Positions 5,094 through 6,926 of a stretch of 6,926 bases of DNA are shown piece after piece. The notes beneath the pieces were generated by a model. It saw only the letters and a list, made by a program, of their open reading frames with translations, made no database searches and was not told the origin of the DNA. The stretch's first letter is position 1; each line of letters opens with the position of its first letter. The DNA lies in NCBI GenBank assembly GCA_947071285.1, contig CAMTFK010000239.1, positions 1 to 6,926 on the forward strand, read 5' to 3'. Origin of the DNA: an uncultured Bacteroides sp. (GTDB lineage: Bacteria > Bacteroidota > Bacteroidia > Bacteroidales > Bacteroidaceae). The translations under genes were made by a program, and so were the position numbers.

Positions 5094-6926
5094 TTACCAA
5101 CCCGGATTCTGAATCAATCCATATCCTTTGTTAATTTCCGTTTGCGGGAATGGAGAAAGATACCATTTGGGATCAAATCCGTATGTCCACCAACGACGGA
5201 CCGGTTTGGATAACTCAAACCTTTCATATTCAAAACGAGTAGGCTGCAATGCTCCCTTGTTCTTATCTCCTTCATTCCATTTAGCATTTCCCGTTATACG
5301 ATTACCGGTATCATCCAAACGATAGGCGAGCAACCCGTGCAGGCGCTTCTCGAAACGATCGGCACGCTTGTAACGGACAAGATCAAAGTAACGGCTATCT
5401 TCAAGCCCCAATTCCCGAACACGCTCGCACAGCAATTCTTCCAATAAGGCTGCTTTGTCAGAAAGTAAATTCTTATCTGTAACACACTCCGCCAAATCTT
5501 TCTTCAATCCTACACGGGCACGTACTATATTCATTTGGTTAATAGCGCCCCGGTGATCATTCTTGGCTTGAAGCAAGGCCTCTGCATAAGTTAAATAAAT
5601 GTCAGATAAACGAAGATATACCCAATGCGTATACTGACGTTGGTACTCTGTTCCCAAATAATATTTCATATTTTTATAACCAGTCGCATAGTTACCTGAT
5701 TCAAGCGCTGCATTTTGTCCTTCATCGTATCCTCCGACCCACAGTTCATAAGGTAAACCGGACATTGTTCCTGCACTCCAGTCTAACATCTTCGGCAATC
5801 CGTTTACCATGCAATGCTCATACAGACGAGGATCACGGGTTAATACGATTTCCGACAATAGTTGTTCTCCATTTTTGAATGTTCCGGTCAGGAACATTGC
5901 ATCCAACTTACCTTCTGTTTCCGCCTTTTTCCAGTCAAACGGAGTACCGTCGGCCCATGGGAACATCTCCACATATTCCTGTGTAGGCGGATATTCGGTA
6001 CGACAAAGTGACGGAACAGCCCAGGAATGCCACATATAAGAACTTGAGTTGAAAGCGTCCGACATATTCGTGCGGACAGAATGCAAGACCTCCTTGCTGT
6101 TCTGACGAATATATCCCATACGATATGCCTGCCGATACTGTTCCGGTGTTTCTTCCGAAGCCTTATTCAGGCTATACCCGCCTTGACTCTCCAGCTCTTT
6201 AAAGAATGCTTCACAAGCCTTCAAACAGTTATCCCAAAGTTCCGCATGGTAGCCGCCGTACCATACCAGATGCTGCTGTTCAGCCTCTGAGTTTCCTCCT
6301 GCATATCCGTTGACATCGTTAAACAACGGAGAAGCGGCAAATTGCCAGATTTTGCATTTCAATGCCATCGCACCGGCCTTTGTCCAGTGTCCGGCCTTGC
6401 TGGCAAGATCGGCATCAGCATAAGCCCACACCAATCCACCGGAATTGATAGCATCATCCAACATCTTTATCATGTAGTTAACAGTCTCCTCTACCGTAGC
6501 ACGGGGGATTTCATAACCTGACTCCGTACCGGTGAATGAAGCATATAACAATGGAAGACCTCCATAATGACGGAACATATCAAAATAGCGTGCCGCAATC
6601 AGGCATTTAGCTTCCGCTACCAACTGAGTTTTTTCAGTGCTATCCATGCCCGGCACTCTATCTATATTTTCCATTAACAACCAGCACCAGCGCACTACTT
6701 CCCATACCATTTCCCGTGTATATGGGAAAATATTACCACGCGTGCCATAGTTGGCATTGAGAGAACCCAAATAATACTGCTGATATACAGTTGCGTCACT
6801 AAAATAAAGTGACCAGCAGTCTGTTAGCGCATCCTTCTTTCCTAAATAAGGACTGGAAGAATCAGGAATATTACCGTTACTGTCCGTATTATAGGGTAAT
6901 CCGTAATACTGTCTACTGTAACAGGT
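5094..6926 (-). CDS. SusD/RagB-family glycan-binding lipoprotein, N-terminus outside window
   Basis: The frame is open from the high-coordinate edge (first codon ACC, 6926-6924) to TAA at 5094, giving 610 visible residues. The signal peptide, lipobox and perhaps several tens of residues are missing. A TTG at 6770 is internal: 52 sense codons precede it, including tyrosine- and serine-rich sequence typical of the start of a mature SusD. Visible family marks, numbered from the edge: TPR-type helix AEAKCLIAARYFDMFRHYGG (104-123), KAGAMALKCKIWQFAASPLF (183-202), YLRLSDIYLTYAEALL (437-452), ERVRELGLEDSRYFDLVRYKR (501-521, conserved core) and the terminal QNPGW (606-610). It is longer than the other SusD here and clearly divergent from it, with a Trp-rich segment near edge residues 73-83 (VWEVVRWCW). 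It stands before, not after, the SusC-like gene, so its cognate SusC probably lies just outside the window. Family assignment is secure; ligand unknown. Confidence 0.95.
   Translation of the reverse strand, partial: TCYSRQYYGLPYNTDSNGNIPDSSSPYLGKKDALTDCWSLYFSDATVYQQYYLGSLNANYGTRGNIFPYTREMVWEVVRWCWLLMENIDRVPGMDSTEKTQLVAEAKCLIAARYFDMFRHYGGLPLLYASFTGTESGYEIPRATVEETVNYMIKMLDDAINSGGLVWAYADADLASKAGHWTKAGAMALKCKIWQFAASPLFNDVNGYAGGNSEAEQQHLVWYGGYHAELWDNCLKACEAFFKELESQGGYSLNKASEETPEQYRQAYRMGYIRQNSKEVLHSVRTNMSDAFNSSSYMWHSWAVPSLCRTEYPPTQEYVEMFPWADGTPFDWKKAETEGKLDAMFLTGTFKNGEQLLSEIVLTRDPRLYEHCMVNGLPKMLDWSAGTMSGLPYELWVGGYDEGQNAALESGNYATGYKNMKYYLGTEYQRQYTHWVYLRLSDIYLTYAEALLQAKNDHRGAINQMNIVRARVGLKKDLAECVTDKNLLSDKAALLEELLCERVRELGLEDSRYFDLVRYKRADRFEKRLHGLLAYRLDDTGNRITGNAKWNEGDKNKGALQPTRFEYERFELSKPVRRWWTYGFDPKWYLSPFPQTEINKGYGLIQNPGW

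Noticed and set aside
5809..6290. Plus-strand open frames opposite the partial SusD gene
   Set aside because: Shadow frames of a clear SusD coding region, without recognisable domains.

Overview
The window reads as part of a polysaccharide utilization locus (PUL) from a gut-type member of the Bacteroidales (Bacteroides, Phocaeicola, Parabacteroides or a close relative). The evidence is adjacent SusC-like and SusD-like outer-membrane genes, Bacteroidetes-style lipoprotein signals with acidic residues just after the cysteine, short intergenic gaps, start sites without a strong Shine-Dalgarno sequence, and moderately AT-rich DNA. All genes lie on the minus strand, so transcription runs from the high-coordinate end to the low-coordinate end.

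In transcription order there are four genes. (1) A SusD-family glycan-binding protein (6926 down to 5094) enters from outside the window and lacks its N-terminus. (2) After 46 nt comes a complete SusC-family TonB-dependent transporter (5047 down to 1997, 1016 aa from its ATG). (3) After 21 nt comes a complete SusD-family lipoprotein (1975 down to 254, 573 aa). (4) After 80 nt comes the start of a further lipoprotein (173 down to 1), of which only 57 codons plus two bases are visible. There is no gene-free stretch longer than 80 nt, and I see no tRNA, rRNA, CRISPR array, insertion sequence or convincing promoter or terminator.

The most natural reading is two tandem SusC/SusD pairs: an unseen SusC partner for gene 1 just upstream, then the pair formed by genes 2 and 3, then a surface lipoprotein. 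The SusD proteins would capture oligosaccharide at the cell surface, and the SusC barrels would import it with energy from TonB-ExbBD. The truncated fourth lipoprotein is in the usual place for a surface glycan-binding protein or surface glycanase. No recognisable carbohydrate-active enzyme or regulator (HTCS, SusR-type, ECF sigma/anti-sigma) is in the window, so the target glycan cannot be assigned.

I found no clearly new system. The points worth a second look are the tandem-pair architecture with two very different SusD proteins, the unidentified lipoprotein that begins at the low-coordinate edge, a compact palindrome just before the SusC start, a possible hairpin over the stop codon of the complete SusD gene, and two places where a naive start call (an in-frame TTG) would be wrong.
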